Shown here: piece after piece, positions 43,778-55,097 of the stretch
Layout of the letters: every line of letters starts with the position of its first letter
Position numbering within the stretch: position 1 is the first letter of the stretch
Assembly (NCBI GenBank): GCA_033816765.1
Contig: CM066291.1
Location: 1,426,001-1,490,000, forward strand
Source: Nothopassalora personata
Lineage: Eukaryota; Ascomycota; Dothideomycetes; Mycosphaerellales; Mycosphaerellaceae
Direction: 5' to 3'
Length of the DNA: 64,000 nt
Notes under the pieces: model-generated
Database searches by the model: none
Told to the model about the DNA's origin: nothing
Seen by the model: only the letters and a program-made list of their open reading frames with translations
Translations under genes and position numbers: made by a program

Positions 43778-45757
43778 CTACCTGCTCCTCGTGCTGCCCA
43801 TACCTCTTTTACCAGCCAACAGCCACTTCGACTTCGCCGCAGTGGTATGCCTATCAGCTTCACCCTGTCTTGCCATGCGGTTCATCTTCTTCTGTCCCAG
43901 CTTCTGCAGACGCTCGGCCTTTGTTCTTGCCAGCTCGTCCGTTACACCGTCATCACGTCTGTTCTTGCTCTGGCTGCGTTGCCTTAGCACGGACATGCTT
44001 CTTGACATGCGCTCCTTTGGAGTGGCGTCCACGTCCATAGCATCGCCGTCGTCGGTAGGTGCTTGACTCCTTCCACGTGGCCGCGATTTCGATCGTGCTT
44101 CTTCAACGCGTGTGGCAATGGCAGATGTGTCGTAGCCAGCGTTCTGGAGGGACTTCTCCATCTTCTCGAGCTCGACTGCCTTCTTGGATCGAGGTATGAC
44201 CGCCCTGTTCTTCAGCGACTTGCGCATCTTGTTCTCGTTCCTGATGAGCTGACGCTTCTCACGGATGAGCTCGGCCTTGTATGCGATGTCTGCCTCCTCT
44301 GCATCCTCCAGCTCCTCGTCTTCGTCATCGTAGTACCCGCTCGCCTCATTCCGTTCTTCCTCCTCTTCCAGCTCCTCGAGCTTCTTGACGATATCTGGGT
44401 CGATGAAGTCGTACACGTTCTTGCCGTCGACGACTTCGGGGATCTTATCATATTTCCACTCGTCGTTTTCGAGAAGGTAGTTGTCCTTGAGGTTGATGTT
44501 GAAGACACCAGCACCACCATTCTCTTCCTCGACGTCGCGCATAAGCTTGGGTCGGTTCGGATCGTTTTTGTCGTACTTGATCTTGTTTTTGATGCCATCT
44601 GGAATCTCTGGTGTCCATGGAGTGACGCCACCAGGCGGTTGCGCAACGTGGATTCTGCGCAGCACATCGCCGAGTCGTCCTGTGACCTCGCCTGAAGCGT
44701 TCGTGCCGGCAGTCAGCTTCTGCGCATTGCGCTCTGCCAACAGGCGATCGCACACTGCGTTCCGTACACCCATGAGGCCTTCTGTGGTCGTGCAGCTCAG
44801 CTGCAGAAGCTCGACGTTCGCGCTCTTGGACAACTTCTCCAGCCTCTCCTTCGACTCGGCATCCAGATCTTCAGGCCTCATCACATCAATCTTGTTGACG
44901 ACAATAAAGACAAGCTTGTTGGCGAAGAGTGGCTTGACGCTCTCGAACAAGTCCATCTGCGCAGAAACGCTGTAGCCACACTGCTCACTCAGATCCATGA
45001 AGTACATAATGGCACTTCTCAAATGTGCAATGGCGGTGATGCTCTGCATTTCGATCGTGTTCATCTCTTCGAGCGGGTGGTCCAGGATCCCGGGTGTGTC
45101 GATGGCCTGAAAGCGAAGCATCTTGTAGTCGAAGTGCCCAACGAAGAGCGACTTGGTGGTGAAAGCGTAGGGCTGCACATCGACATCTGCGCGGGAGATG
45201 TTCTTCAGGAAACTCGACTTGCCGACGTTGGGATAGCCGCAAATGAGCAGAGTTCTGGTGTTTGGATCGATCCCAGGCAGACGACCCAGATGTTGCCTCA
45301 CCTGCTCAAGGTATACCAGCGGATCCTTCAGTCTCTTGCAGATTGTGGCCATGCGGCCCAAAGCCGCCCTCTTGAGCTGCTTGCACTGGAAGAGGCTCTG
45401 TCCATACTTCAGCAGTCGCACATAGTCTCTTGCTACCGTCTCGATCAGGCCCTTGGCGGTGTTGAGCTGGCCCAGCGCGATTCTGAAATGGTCGGCATCG
45501 TAGAGGGTGTTGAGCAGATCCTTGTGGAACGGGTGGATGTCTGCCAAGCGTGGGAAGTTGTCGAGGATGGCAGACAATTTCTCGGCGAATGTCTCGGAGG
45601 TGTACTTGACTTTTCGAATGTAGAACGCTCGAATACGATGGATCTTGAACCCGGCGCGAATCTGTGTGGGTAGGCGGCGCTGCGTACGGGAGAGGACGAT
45701 GTCAAGGAACTCCTGCGACGTCGGCACCGGCGCGATGTCCTTCCACGTCGTCTTCAT
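43778..45757 (-). CDS. NOG1: Nucleolar GTP-binding protein Nog1
   Basis: A single exon of 659 residues. The N-terminal NOG1 helical domain ([20 protein letters not shown]... RTQRRLP) occupies about 1-165. The GTPase domain follows with G1 GYPNVGKSS at 174-182, a switch-region [10 protein letters not shown]3 IDTPGILD and G4 VVNKIDVM. The NOGCT tail is charged, with an acidic [12 protein letters not shown] coiled stretch and a basic C-terminus. Nog1 binds pre-60S particles in the nucleolus and travels to the cytoplasm, where it is released during ribosome maturation; it is essential in yeast. Length and motif order are normal for the family. Confidence 0.97.
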   Translation of the reverse strand: MKTTWKDIAPVPTSQEFLDIVLSRTQRRLPTQIRAGFKIHRIRAFYIRKVKYTSETFAEKLSAILDNFPRLADIHPFHKDLLNTLYDADHFRIALGQLNTAKGLIETVARDYVRLLKYGQSLFQCKQLKRAALGRMATICKRLKDPLVYLEQVRQHLGRLPGIDPNTRTLLICGYPNVGKSSFLKNISRADVDVQPYAFTTKSLFVGHFDYKMLRFQAIDTPGILDHPLEEMNTIEMQSITAIAHLRSAIMYFMDLSEQCGYSVSAQMDLFESVKPLFANKLVFIVVNKIDVMRPEDLDAESKERLEKLSKSANVELLQLSCTTTEGLMGVRNAVCDRLLAERNAQKLTAGTNASGEVTGRLGDVLRRIHVAQPPGGVTPWTPEIPDGIKNKIKYDKNDPNRPKLMRDVEEENGGAGVFNINLKDNYLLENDEWKYDKIPEVVDGKNVYDFIDPDIVKKLEELEEEEERNEASGYYDDEDEELEDAEEADIAYKAELIREKRQLIRNENKMRKSLKNRAVIPRSKKAVELEKMEKSLQNAGYDTSAIATRVEEARSKSRPRGRSQAPTDDGDAMDVDATPKERMSRSMSVLRQRSQSKNRRDDGVTDELARTKAERLQKLGQKKMNRMARQGEADRHTTAAKSKWLLAGKRGMGSTRSR

Positions 45758-46620
45758 CCTGTCTGCTGTACTGTGAAGACGTGGGGTGAAGAGCGTTTGT
45801 AGTGGACGCGAAGAACAGACGGCAACAGATCTCGAACTTTTGGCGGAGAAGCGAAGAAAATCGAAGTGGCGCTAACTTAGAGTCTACTGTAGCGTTTACC
45901 GCGGAGACTGGGATACGACCGAGCCGAGCCGCTGACCGAGAGCCCTATCCTGCCTCCCGTCACGTCTCCACTCTACTGTAGACGCGTTCCTCCTTCCTAC
46001 AACAACCACATCAACCGCGTTCAAGTTGAGCAACGTGATCGATGGCAGCAATCACTTGACCTGCTGTTGCTCAGCTCTGACCTGACTTCGTCCAGTGGAA
46101 TGCCCAGTCGTATTGCCAAGAGCCGCCACAAATGGTTTGGTTCTTGCGTTACAGCTGTCCACGACAGACAATATCATCGCAAGTACATTCGTATCTCTTC
46201 GCTGATCCAGAGCTGCTCCGGACAGACGATGATCCGAGAACGACTTTCAGCCTCATCTGAAAAGTACTTCATCATGCTTGATAATCATTTATAGACCGTC
46301 ACGAGCACTCATCGCAGTTACACAGCATGCACCGGTGAGGTGCAGCTTCAAGTCGTCCAATACCATTGGAGGAGCCCTGCTCACTCATATGGAAGTCACT
46401 GAACTGCGCGCTTGGCATTCCTTTTTCTGGCTCAACAGCCGAGCTGATCAGGATTACAACAATGGCCTTATGTACAGTGCTGTGAGAGTCATGGCCTCTC
46501 AGCCTTTCCAGACTTACGTTTCTTGCACCCAACTTCGCTTCCTGGGTTGGGTAGGAGCTAGCAGGCCACGACTGCATCTTGCGACTTTCGTCTGACAATT
46601 TCAATGCAAGCTAAATCGCC
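45758..46620. other. Intergenic
   Basis: About 0.86 kb between divergent genes. It holds the Nog1 promoter (45758-46000, with GC-rich gagccgagccg runs near 45925) and the promoter of the membrane protein. No gene supported. Confidence 0.5.
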
Positions 46621-48504
46621 ATGGCCTTCAACATCCGGACGAGCTCTCTCAGTCAGTATAGTCTGTCTTATATGGACTGGTCGAACATCTACTACGTCTC
46701 TGGTTCTCTCACACTCTACGACGATGGATGCAACTATGATGGAACCTTGAATTGCACGCGAGCTTGCCAAGATCCCGAGAAGCTATGGGCCGACTCCTGG
46801 CGCTCCTTGTCAACCTTACACAACTGCATTGTTTACCCAGCAATCGCCCAGATATGGAGCCGCGACAATCTCTCCGAGTCTGCCGTCAAAACAGCTAGGG
46901 AATTTGTCATCGAGAGAGACCGAGACTCACCATTGTTCGACTCTTGGCCGAGCATCAAGACGTGCATCGACTCCTTCTGTGAAACCATTCCCGATGACGG
47001 GAAGATCAAGGGTTGCGAGCCGCCACTTTCCGACTATCGTTATCAAGCCTGGTTTTACTCGAATGCAAGTACGTATCGCGATTCCTTCGATATCACATTG
47101 GACTTCAACGTCCGAATGTGCTTGGACGCACCAAGAGATCTCGGCATCAACCTCGATCTCGGAGGCATCGGCATGCTTGTCTCGTACATCTCGCAAGTCT
47201 CCGCTGTTTTGGCAATATGCCTTGTCTGGCACTGCCTGAACGACTGGGCCAGGATCACGGCTTGGATCTACCACAAGATTCGCAAGACACACCGAGACAC
47301 CAGCAAAGCGGCGCGAGACTTCCAGCAGAGACTAATCGACAGCCGTTACTACGCATCGTTCATCAAGCTGCTCGCAGAGTTCCAGAAGGCACAAGTCTTC
47401 TTCATATGCGCGGTCGAAGTCGCCGCCTTGATTGCGCTGCATGATCCCTCGAAGCTTGCCGATGACTCCAGTGGTGGCAACCCGGACTCTCGGCGAGCCA
47501 CTAATGACCTTCTGAACAACATCGATGTCTTCATGAACCTAGCATTTGCAGGCACTCTTCCCATCGTACTCGGCCTCCTGATCCTGAGGCTTGCGGGCAA
47601 AAAAGACTCCTATACTGTCGCCATCACGACATGCCCGATTGCCCTCGCTCCCGCTATATGGGGTCTCGCTCGTAGCAAACTCAATCGCGGTGGTCTTCCC
47701 GACATCGAAGCAGGTGGTGGTCCATCGCAGTGTGCGAATGTGAAACCCATCGCGTTCTGCTATCCTCTGGAACGGACCACCACGAATCCTTTTGTTGAGC
47801 TGACTAGCATAGGCATTCTTTCTTTCTGTGTATTTGTACACATCTGCATCGTGCTCGAGCATGTGCGGGTGTTTCCAAAACATGACTCACAATCTGTGCG
47901 GCAGGCTGGACGACGCAACTTCAATGGACGAGGGATATCTCGCCGATTGCCTTGGAACGTCCTCGCAAGCATACCCACTGCATACGCTGGTCTGACCCAC
48001 GTCGACCCACTCGGCGATGTTCATGATCAGAGACAAGACATATTAAGTCTGCTGCAAGACACTGTACACCGAGGAGATGGCGCTCGACCGACGGGAACCC
48101 ATCGGCGAACTTGGTTCTTAAGACTTCTGTCGCCTGGTTTTGCACGCATTGCCATCTATGCCGCAGAGCTCGCTCTTTTCGGCTTGAACTGCATGCTACT
48201 CCAGCAGTACATCCGGACACTCCACCCAGGCGAGGGCTATCGACTCGAGGACTTCGACAAATGGACCCTTGGCCAAGTCATCGCGGTCACAATCTGGTTC
48301 CCTGTTCTATTCGAGTTCCTCTGGGATAGCTATCGCGGTATCATCAGGACCATCGAGGACCGAATACTCCCGCCGACCTATAAAGTCGTTCAAGTTAAGT
48401 CAAGCGACATTGGTCGGTCTGGTCCTGGGACATCTTCTACGACAGAGCTCAATCCCTTGCCGCCAATCGGGCCATATGAGCCGCTCGCAGGATCTAAACC
48501 GTGA
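46621..48504 (+). CDS. Seven-pass membrane protein with Cys-containing ectodomain, unknown
   Basis: A single exon of 627 residues without a cleaved signal peptide. The first 180 residues are hydrophilic with several Cys (CNYDGTLNCTRACQ, CIDSFCET, KGCEPP) and N-glycosylation sequons, so probably lumenal or extracellular. Seven hydrophobic segments follow at roughly 181-203, 265-282, 310-328, 333-352, 397-417, 515-535 and 550-572, ending in a Ser/Pro-rich cytoplasmic tail. The topology recalls a 7-TM receptor with a long exofacial N-terminus, but the helices are unevenly spaced and no known receptor motif is seen. I recognise it only as a type of hypothetical protein common in Dothideomycetes. 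Confidence 0.75.
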   Translation: MAFNIRTSSLSQYSLSYMDWSNIYYVSGSLTLYDDGCNYDGTLNCTRACQDPEKLWADSWRSLSTLHNCIVYPAIAQIWSRDNLSESAVKTAREFVIERDRDSPLFDSWPSIKTCIDSFCETIPDDGKIKGCEPPLSDYRYQAWFYSNASTYRDSFDITLDFNVRMCLDAPRDLGINLDLGGIGMLVSYISQVSAVLAICLVWHCLNDWARITAWIYHKIRKTHRDTSKAARDFQQRLIDSRYYASFIKLLAEFQKAQVFFICAVEVAALIALHDPSKLADDSSGGNPDSRRATNDLLNNIDVFMNLAFAGTLPIVLGLLILRLAGKKDSYTVAITTCPIALAPAIWGLARSKLNRGGLPDIEAGGGPSQCANVKPIAFCYPLERTTTNPFVELTSIGILSFCVFVHICIVLEHVRVFPKHDSQSVRQAGRRNFNGRGISRRLPWNVLASIPTAYAGLTHVDPLGDVHDQRQDILSLLQDTVHRGDGARPTGTHRRTWFLRLLSPGFARIAIYAAELALFGLNCMLLQQYIRTLHPGEGYRLEDFDKWTLGQVIAVTIWFPVLFEFLWDSYRGIIRTIEDRILPPTYKVVQVKSSDIGRSGPGTSSTTELNPLPPIGPYEPLAGSKP

Positions 48505-48925
48505 TCGCGATCATTATCGGTGGACATAGCGTCTCTGGATGATGAGCTCATCACTGTTCCAGATGAAATCAAGTGCACTCTGACGCTGTACCACGAAATA
48601 AGACTGGTCTCGTCGTCTACGGCACGCAAAACGGGTGACGCGACGGCGACAGCGTCCACCGGGCTCATGGATAAATCCCTCGAACTACCCATATTGTCTT
48701 TCAACTTGGACCATCATGCTTCTGATATCAACTGTATGTCACAGGCCTTACGACTAGGACCAAGTTTAGGAGGCATAGGTTGAGTAACTCTCGAGCTTGC
48801 GAAGTCGTGTCGACTGAACTTGATAACCTTTCGGGAAATCTTCGGTTCCCATCACCAAGCTTTCCGTCTTGGTCCCGCCACAACCAAACTTGATCGCGAC
48901 GACCACTGATTCCACCAATTTCAAA

Positions 48926-49933
48926 ATGTTCATCGGTGGTGGCTTTGGGCCGTGGAAGCATCCACCGGTGCATGAAACTCTTACCCTCGCGGCACTCATC
49001 GCATCTGAATACAAGCTGGATCCGAAGACAACGTACAATAAAGCCATTCAAGAGTATGATTACGACAATCTTGAGTTCCTTCGAGGCATCGTGTGGAACG
49101 ATGATCCAGCGTGTATGCTGTTCAACGACGAAGGACTGTTCGCCCCCAAGAGTGATAACTTCAGCAGGGGTCTAGGCAAAGACTGGTTCGTCAAATTCAG
49201 CGACGGACATGTCTTCGATGTCGATTGCACGAAGAATGGATGGTTCGGCCATAAGAACATCATCGCGAGGTCGCACTTTGGTGATTTACAATTCTTGCAT
49301 AGTATGGCGGACGAACCGGGCGAGCTGCCGGAGGAGACCAAGCGCAAGATCATCAACTGGATCGAGATCATGTATAAGCTCGCGATAGGCGAGATTTCTG
49401 CTCAAACGAAACTCCGCGAGGTGGAGCTTACGCGAGAGGACGGTGATCACATCTACCCACTGCGGGATCTGTTCGATGCAGCCACTATACCAACTCACAA
49501 CAGCACAATCCACAGTCTTCTGACCGCCGACCACGCTTACAAGGATGTCAAGCACGACCGCAGAGCATTGGGGAGCTGCATGCACGTCATCCAAGACTCA
49601 TACGCCCGCGGACACTGCCATCGCCCCGTGCATGATAATGGTCCTCCGAAGAGGTTTGGTGCAGTCATGAACTTCCACTCGTTTCGGGGCCAGGATTCGG
49701 AGGAGCACACGAAGTACGATTTTGGTGCAGAAGAGGGACTTGAAGACCATGACTGCTCTGACATTAGCAGGTTCGAGGAGATGGATGGCTGTACGGATGC
49801 TATTGAGCAGTGTACGAAGTTGATCAACTTTTGGTGGAGGCAAGCGCCATGGGAGGAGGTTTTGGGGTGGTTAAGGGATGAAGTGTTTGCTGTGTCGAAG
49901 GAGGCCACTGAGTCAAATACTAATGTTGATTGA
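48926..49933 (+). CDS. Putative metal-dependent hydrolase (PLC/P1-nuclease-like)
   Basis: A single exon; the first true ATG is at 48926, giving about 335 residues (the frame is open upstream but has no ATG). The start MFIGGGFGPWKHPPVHETLT places His and Glu near residue 16 in an HETLTLAAL helix. Near residue 210-235 the segment ALGSCMHVIQDSYARGHCHR carries H-x3-D-x5-H spacing. An early HE..T helix plus a late H..QD......H helix is what zinc-dependent phospholipase C/P1 nuclease-fold proteins show, so a trinuclear-zinc hydrolase is a reasonable guess. There is no signal peptide. The family is not firmly identified; the intact frame with normal codon use supports a real gene. Confidence 0.7.
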   Translation: MFIGGGFGPWKHPPVHETLTLAALIASEYKLDPKTTYNKAIQEYDYDNLEFLRGIVWNDDPACMLFNDEGLFAPKSDNFSRGLGKDWFVKFSDGHVFDVDCTKNGWFGHKNIIARSHFGDLQFLHSMADEPGELPEETKRKIINWIEIMYKLAIGEISAQTKLREVELTREDGDHIYPLRDLFDAATIPTHNSTIHSLLTADHAYKDVKHDRRALGSCMHVIQDSYARGHCHRPVHDNGPPKRFGAVMNFHSFRGQDSEEHTKYDFGAEEGLEDHDCSDISRFEEMDGCTDAIEQCTKLINFWWRQAPWEEVLGWLRDEVFAVSKEATESNTNVD

Positions 49934-50242
49934 TGAGATGGTCGTTGTACTGGAAAGGCTGTACGATGACTCTCCCGCGCGCTCTTGAATACTTTCTGAC
50001 CTCCTACAGGTTGTCTCATGGATAGCGTCTTTGATGCCAAATCAGCTATCGGAGAGGTAGAATTTGTAATGTTATGATCGATGCTGACCGCGAATGCCAC
50101 CTTGTGGAGGCATGCCTGTGCGCGGTGTGTTGGAGGATGAGTTTGCTGGTATTAACCGCTCGATCCCTAGGTGCAATATTAGGTACGCTGCCATGCAAGT
50201 GGACTCGGGCATGACAACACGCTTTCAAAAGTCGGCATCTTT

Positions 50243-50761
50243 TCAGTAACGAACATTCACGACCTTGCCGAACACGGTCGTCTCATTCCGTGCCAGTCAT
50301 TGCCCATCACGACGATCCCTCACGAAAGTAAAGACGACAGAATGCTTCCGCGAGACAGAGCCAGCTGGCCCATGCGGGTTCGCGAACGTTCGCGCAGTGC
50401 CCCGATGCATATCAAATTCCGTCTCACAAGCAGGGAGGCCTAAGTGAAAGTCAGTATGTTCGGCAGCAAAGTTCTTAAATGGAGTGGCGAGCTCGCCCTT
50501 CGTGTTTGAAGGCACGCCAGGCTGTGATGAGTGCGTAACAGTGAAGTCTTCGGCGATGTATTCCCAGTCCGCTGCGGTGTCAAAGGTGCGGTCGTTGACG
50601 GATTGCGTTACTGAGTGGAGTGGATGACATATTCGACGTGGAAGCGGACCTGGGCGTCGCTGAGTGATTTCTTGTGTTCCTGTGTCACGTCTTGGTCGTG
50701 TCATCAGCCTCCTCTTCCATAGCTCTACTCGGGGTTCTGACTTGGCAGAAACTCTAGTCAT
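50243..50761 (-). pseudogene. SnoaL-like gene with in-frame TGA
   Basis: A minus-strand frame from an ATG at 50761 gives a basic N-terminal stretch and then a SnoaL/NTF2-like core: SVNDRTFDTAADWEYIAEDF, then TPFKNFAAEHTDFHL and SVVFTFVRDRRDGQ. The frame meets TGA at 50297-50299 exactly where relatives have the Trp of the closing strand (DG+W), then continues LARNETTVFGKVVNVRY to a real stop at 50243. The base after TGA is C. Either a Trp codon has mutated (TGG to TGA) or a low level of readthrough makes the longer form. The first 45 residues do not look like the family, so the true start may involve an unseen exon. Confidence 0.55.
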
Positions 50762-50930
50762 GTTCCTGAAAGGGATGCGAAAGACTTACACGTACATATA
50801 TCTAAAGTCGACTTCCTTGTTGCTTACAGAGACGATCCGAAAGCGAGCTAAGTCTGAGCACGTGCACGAGCTGGGCAACAACTTCCGTAGACCTTCGTGT
50901 TCCTGTCATTACAGGCATTACCTCGCCACA

Positions 50931-52103
50931 ATGTTTTCCAAACGCGCCTTGTCATCGCTGAGCTCTGCCGAGCGACAGCTCATACGGTCACAATGGTTAC
51001 AAAGTGGACAATGCGCTCGCTGTTTTCACGCCTCGAGGAGACAGCGAACGGGCAATGCGTCACGATCTGGCGATGGCAACAACAGTCCTGCTATTGCTGA
51101 ACAGGCTGCGCCGCCTGATGGTAAGACGATGTACATATGCACTGGCAATACCATCGATTACTGACCCTTTATAGCTATCAACCCACCCAAGCCACAACCT
51201 TCCCGCAAAGAACGCTCCGCCCGAATCTCCAACGAAGTCTCAATGCTGCAGAAAGGTCCACCTCCCTCAGGCGATGCAACTGGGCCGGGTAGCATCACTG
51301 GAGCGTACCACGCACCTCCTCAGGCGCCCACGAGAAGTGCTGGCTTCCTGGAAACACCGGATGATTTCATAGCCGACAGCCCAAGAATGGGAGATAACGT
51401 ATCCGGAGGCAGAGAAGGACCTAATGCACAGGGTGTAGGACGGCCTGTAAGATATGAAGATCGCAGAGGCGCGCCTCAGGACACGACAATGGAGGCTCGA
51501 GGGGCGAGAGGGTCGGGACAAGTCGAAGAGCCAGCAGAGGGCGGTGCGAGTGTACTCGGTGGAAGTAATCCTGAGGCCGCACACCACCAAGAGTGGATTA
51601 CGAGGTCTGGCCGCGAAGAGGCGGACGAACGCAACGCTACAAACACAACTTCCACCTCATTCACCACCGCACTACCCCGCCTCGACCACACCCTCTCCAC
51701 TACCAAGCTCCAGGCAGATCTCCTCAATGGCTCCCGAACCTACACTATCGCCGGCAGCGACTCCCGTGCTTTCATCGGCACAATCCGCAACCGCCTCGCC
51801 TCCGTCCAACTCCCTTCAACCCCAAAAACAAAGCCTACCCAACACCGCCTCGATGTAATGTCAGAGTCTGCACGCAAGACGCTCGTGAATAAGATGATTG
51901 CAGGACAATACGATATCGCGAACTTCCTAGGCGGTGACAAGTTCAAGAGTGCTTCGGTGAAAGAGGTAGCGAAGATGACGTTGTTGAATGGATCGTACTT
52001 GCAGAAGGATGCGGACCGGGTTGTCAAGAAAGTGCAGAGTTTGATGCCAGCTGCGACGACGACGGCGCAGAAGGGGCAGAGACAGGTGGCGGCGAAGGCA
52101 TGA
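50931..52103 (+). CDS. Putative mitochondrial protein, unknown function
   Basis: Exons 50931-51120 and 51175-52103, with a 54-nt GT-AG intron, encode about 372 residues. The N-terminus (MFSKRALSSLSSAERQLIRS...ARCFHASRRQR) is rich in Arg and Ser, lacks acids and has an FHASRR-type cleavage context, a classical mitochondrial presequence. The middle is Gly/Pro/Ser-rich and disordered. The last 75 residues look conserved and helical: SESARKTLVNKMIAGQYDIA, then KEVAKMTLLNGSYLQKDADR and VVKKVQSLMP. I recognise this as a conserved fungal C-terminal block but cannot name it. Confidence 0.72.
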
Positions 52104-54533
52104 GAGGACTTGCATAAAGTGTAGAATACAGATGTACAAAGAACTTCAGATCACCCCCCGTGGGCTTCTCTTTGCGGGCTTCTTCTCGCCCGCGTACGGA
52201 CACGTAGTCACCCGAGAGCGCCATCAGGAGAGCCTTCGTCTGGGAGCTCAGAGGAATGTTCCTTGTAGCGAATGTTCTAGAGCTCGTCATGGGTGAATTG
52301 GGAGCCAGGCGTATCTGGGGCTGGGATCTCGGACGATATTTTCTTCCCGTGCTTTGTGAGAAAGTTGGTCATTCTGCCTGGGCTCCACAGTTGAGGCAGA
52401 GCAAAAAGCAAGGTCGGCATGGATGACGGAATCTGGCCTTCTGCGTGCCTTGGAAGTGAGGACGATCAGATCGCCCTGCCGCTCTTGCGGGCACAGAAAA
52501 TCAAGGTTGCGCACAAGATGTTTGTTGCAATGAAGAATTTCCATCATCTCTGTATGACAAGACGCTTGGGCGATAGCGGCGGACAGAGCGAGGTTGTGGA
52601 TCAGGAGCGTCTCTGTCTCGGGGAGGACATCGGGTCGGCCTTGCCGTTGATCATGGGGAGCGTATCTCTTCTTCTTGAGGCGGAAGAGGGAAGAGATCTC
52701 AAAACGGAGCTTTGTTGGCATCTTTTGCACCTGCTGGTCGAAGTCTGTTCCGCGTGGAAGTGAGCTAATAAGGAGCCTCAAGGCAACACTTGGGTGCAAG
52801 ATCTGCTTGCTGCAATTCTGAATCGGGGCACATTTGGATGCCCTGAGATCTCGTCAATCGAGCAAAAAGACGGAAAGGTACAAAGATGCTTCGTTGACCA
52901 CGGGATTCGAACCCAATAAGTGGATGTGTGCTCTGTCAAGCAGAGCATGCATGCAGCAAGGTATCATTTCCTTTCGGACTAGATCAGCCGAGGACAGGTC
53001 GAAATGGAGAGTATATGAAAGTTAGTCGCCTGCAGTTGATGGAGATGGATGGCCAAGTCCTTCGCTGGAAAACGTGAAGACAGAGCAAGAGGAAAGGGGC
53101 GACCGCAGCTGAATTTCCTTGATCTCTCGAAGGATGCTGTCAACGACCTGCTTCGTTTAGCACGTGCTCGATGACCATGTTCCCTTTGTTAACTGGCCAA
53201 AAGAATAGTGGACTGTACATCGAAGTACGACTTTCCCGACGAAGACTTCGAACGTCAGCACCGCATCATAGTGGAGCCATATTGCGATGTTCTCAGAAGG
53301 GACGTGGCAGGCCTGCAGACGAGCAGGATTTTGAGTCATGAAGTGTGGCCGCCTGTATCAAGGCAGTGCAGACACGAGCCTCCGTGGCACACTCAGTCGG
53401 AGCGGCCGCTCCACGGGATGGAATGCTCTACGACTACGGGCCGTGAGTTGCTCGGAAGCTTGCTATGATGCATATTTGGACGTTCAAGGCGTACTGGGCG
53501 ATGATCTGGTGCTGGCAATGGCGCCCATATGCTCGCAAAGGCCTCATGGTTCAAAGCGTCAACATCGCGATGAGGCTATGGATCGCCTTCGCATCGACGA
53601 TGCGGACCGACGTGCTCAGAGTCGTTGTGAATGCCTCATGAGCTGGAGTATGTTGACTGTCACATGGTTGCTTCGATCGTGCCATCTATCTCGAAAGTGG
53701 TTGTCTTGCAAAACGCTTGCTGTGGGCGCCTGGTAACATTTAGACCCCACTGGTGACATTCAGCTTTACAACACCTGCTCACACTTGCTCTGACACCGTC
53801 GTGGCAACATGCACGGATCCACCAACTTTATGAATTTTTATTCTAGGCACGTTGGCAAGAGTACTCTCGTTCCGGGTTGCTCCTCTGACATACTGTGCTC
53901 TTCCCCCAACAGACCAGTATCGACTGCATCGAAAGAACTCACACGCAGTCAAAAGGGTCATGGACGGATATGCCCGGCTGAGGTGAGGTACTGGAGGTGC
54001 ACATACCAGTAGGCGCCCATCTCAGCGTTCTCCAAGAATTGGCACCAACCGCCGTAGTGGAATGCGAACCCGCCCGACTGATTGAGGGGGGATGAACAGC
54101 AAGGACATTGTCATGGTATTCACTGATGTGCGGCAAAATCCGAGCAGGGAGTGACTCGTGTTACACAATCCTTCCCATGCGAACACGTGCTCTACCCCGG
54201 TGGACCCCAGCTTTTCATTTTCACAGCCACAGCTGAGAGCGTGATATAGTGCCCGTTCAATGCCCGAGCTCTGCACGACTTCATCTATCGTCCCGTGTGC
54301 TCCACCACGAAAGCAAAATACCTCGTGAAGAACTTCTTGGCGACGATGATGTTCACGGCGGCAGCGAGAAAGGGCGAGTTGTGCGTGGCGGATCGCTCGA
54401 TGGTACTGACAAGAGGACCTATATAAGGACATCATGACAACCGCAAGATTGGAGAAAGCATCCAGCAGCAACAACAGCACTCCAAGACCATCACCACAAC
54501 TCGTTCTCAGAACCACCACCAACAACCGCAAAC
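52104..54533. other. Intergenic of 2.4 kb, no gene recognised
   Basis: The longest frame is minus-strand 52287-52799 (170 codons). It opens with MHPSVALRLLISSLPRGTDF but shows no domain, and the opposite strand is also open, so I leave it out. Near 52904 the minus strand has GGGTTCGAATCCC, a tRNA T-arm-like sequence, without matching acceptor or anticodon arms. The final 100 bp are a CA-rich leader for the small secreted protein. Confidence 0.45.
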
Positions 54534-55097
54534 ATGAAGTTCGCAGCAGTCTCCCTTGCCCTTCTTGGTACCTCCGTCGTCCAAGGTCTTACTACTCCAG
54601 CAAACTACGGTAACGCTGTTCAAGGTGTGCATCTTTATTCCAACAGCTCCAGATGTAGAGACTAACACAACACAGCCCGCCAGGTCGAGGGTTCCCTCGA
54701 GGGTATTGGTGACCTCACAGTCACTATCGGCGACCTGATCGACTCCTTGACCGATCTGAGCACCGGCACGATTGGCACTGCGTCTGATGCCGTCAACTCT
54801 GCCATTGGCACTGCTGCCGAACTCATCGCTACCATCACTGCTGATCTTCCCACCATCAGCAAGCGTCAAGCCGACGTCCCAGCTGTCCTCGCCCGCCTCA
54901 ACGCAATCATCGACAACCTCCAGGCAAGAACGCTCGTCGCTAGTTAGCTTCGAAGAAACAACTGTACTAACACGTCTTCTCTACAGGTTCAGGCCAGCGT
55001 CCTCACCGGGATCGCCCTCGCCACCGCCAACAATCTGATCAACCAAGTTCAGGCCATCATCAACAGCCTCGCCGCCCAGGCCGCTGCACCAATCTGA
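54534..55097 (+). CDS. Small secreted helical protein (HsbA-like)
   Basis: Three exons, 54534-54624, 54676-54923 and 54987-55097, give about 149 residues. MKFAAVSLALLGTSVVQG is a signal peptide. The rest is almost free of Cys and aromatic residues, low in charge and helix-prone with heptad-like Ile/Leu/Val spacing (GSLEGIGDLTVTIGDLIDSL ... VLTGIALATANNLINQVQAI), with a KR site mid-protein. This resembles HsbA, the hydrophobic-surface-binding proteins of filamentous fungi that help recruit hydrolases to surfaces. The first intron is GT-AG. The second is GC-AG (CAG|GCAAGA, branch-like TACTAAC, CTACAG acceptor) and removes in-frame stops. Leader and small size suggest high expression. Confidence 0.75.

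Noticed and set aside
52287..52799. 170-codon minus-strand open frame downstream of the mitochondrial-type gene
   Set aside because: No recognisable family, and the opposite strand is open over the same stretch. Not enough support for a gene.
52890..52975. tRNA-like T-arm on the minus strand (GGGTTCGAATCCC)
   Set aside because: The T-loop is perfect, but the T-stem has a mismatch, the hairpin upstream lacks U33, and no 5' acceptor strand complements the 3' side. At best a tRNA fragment.
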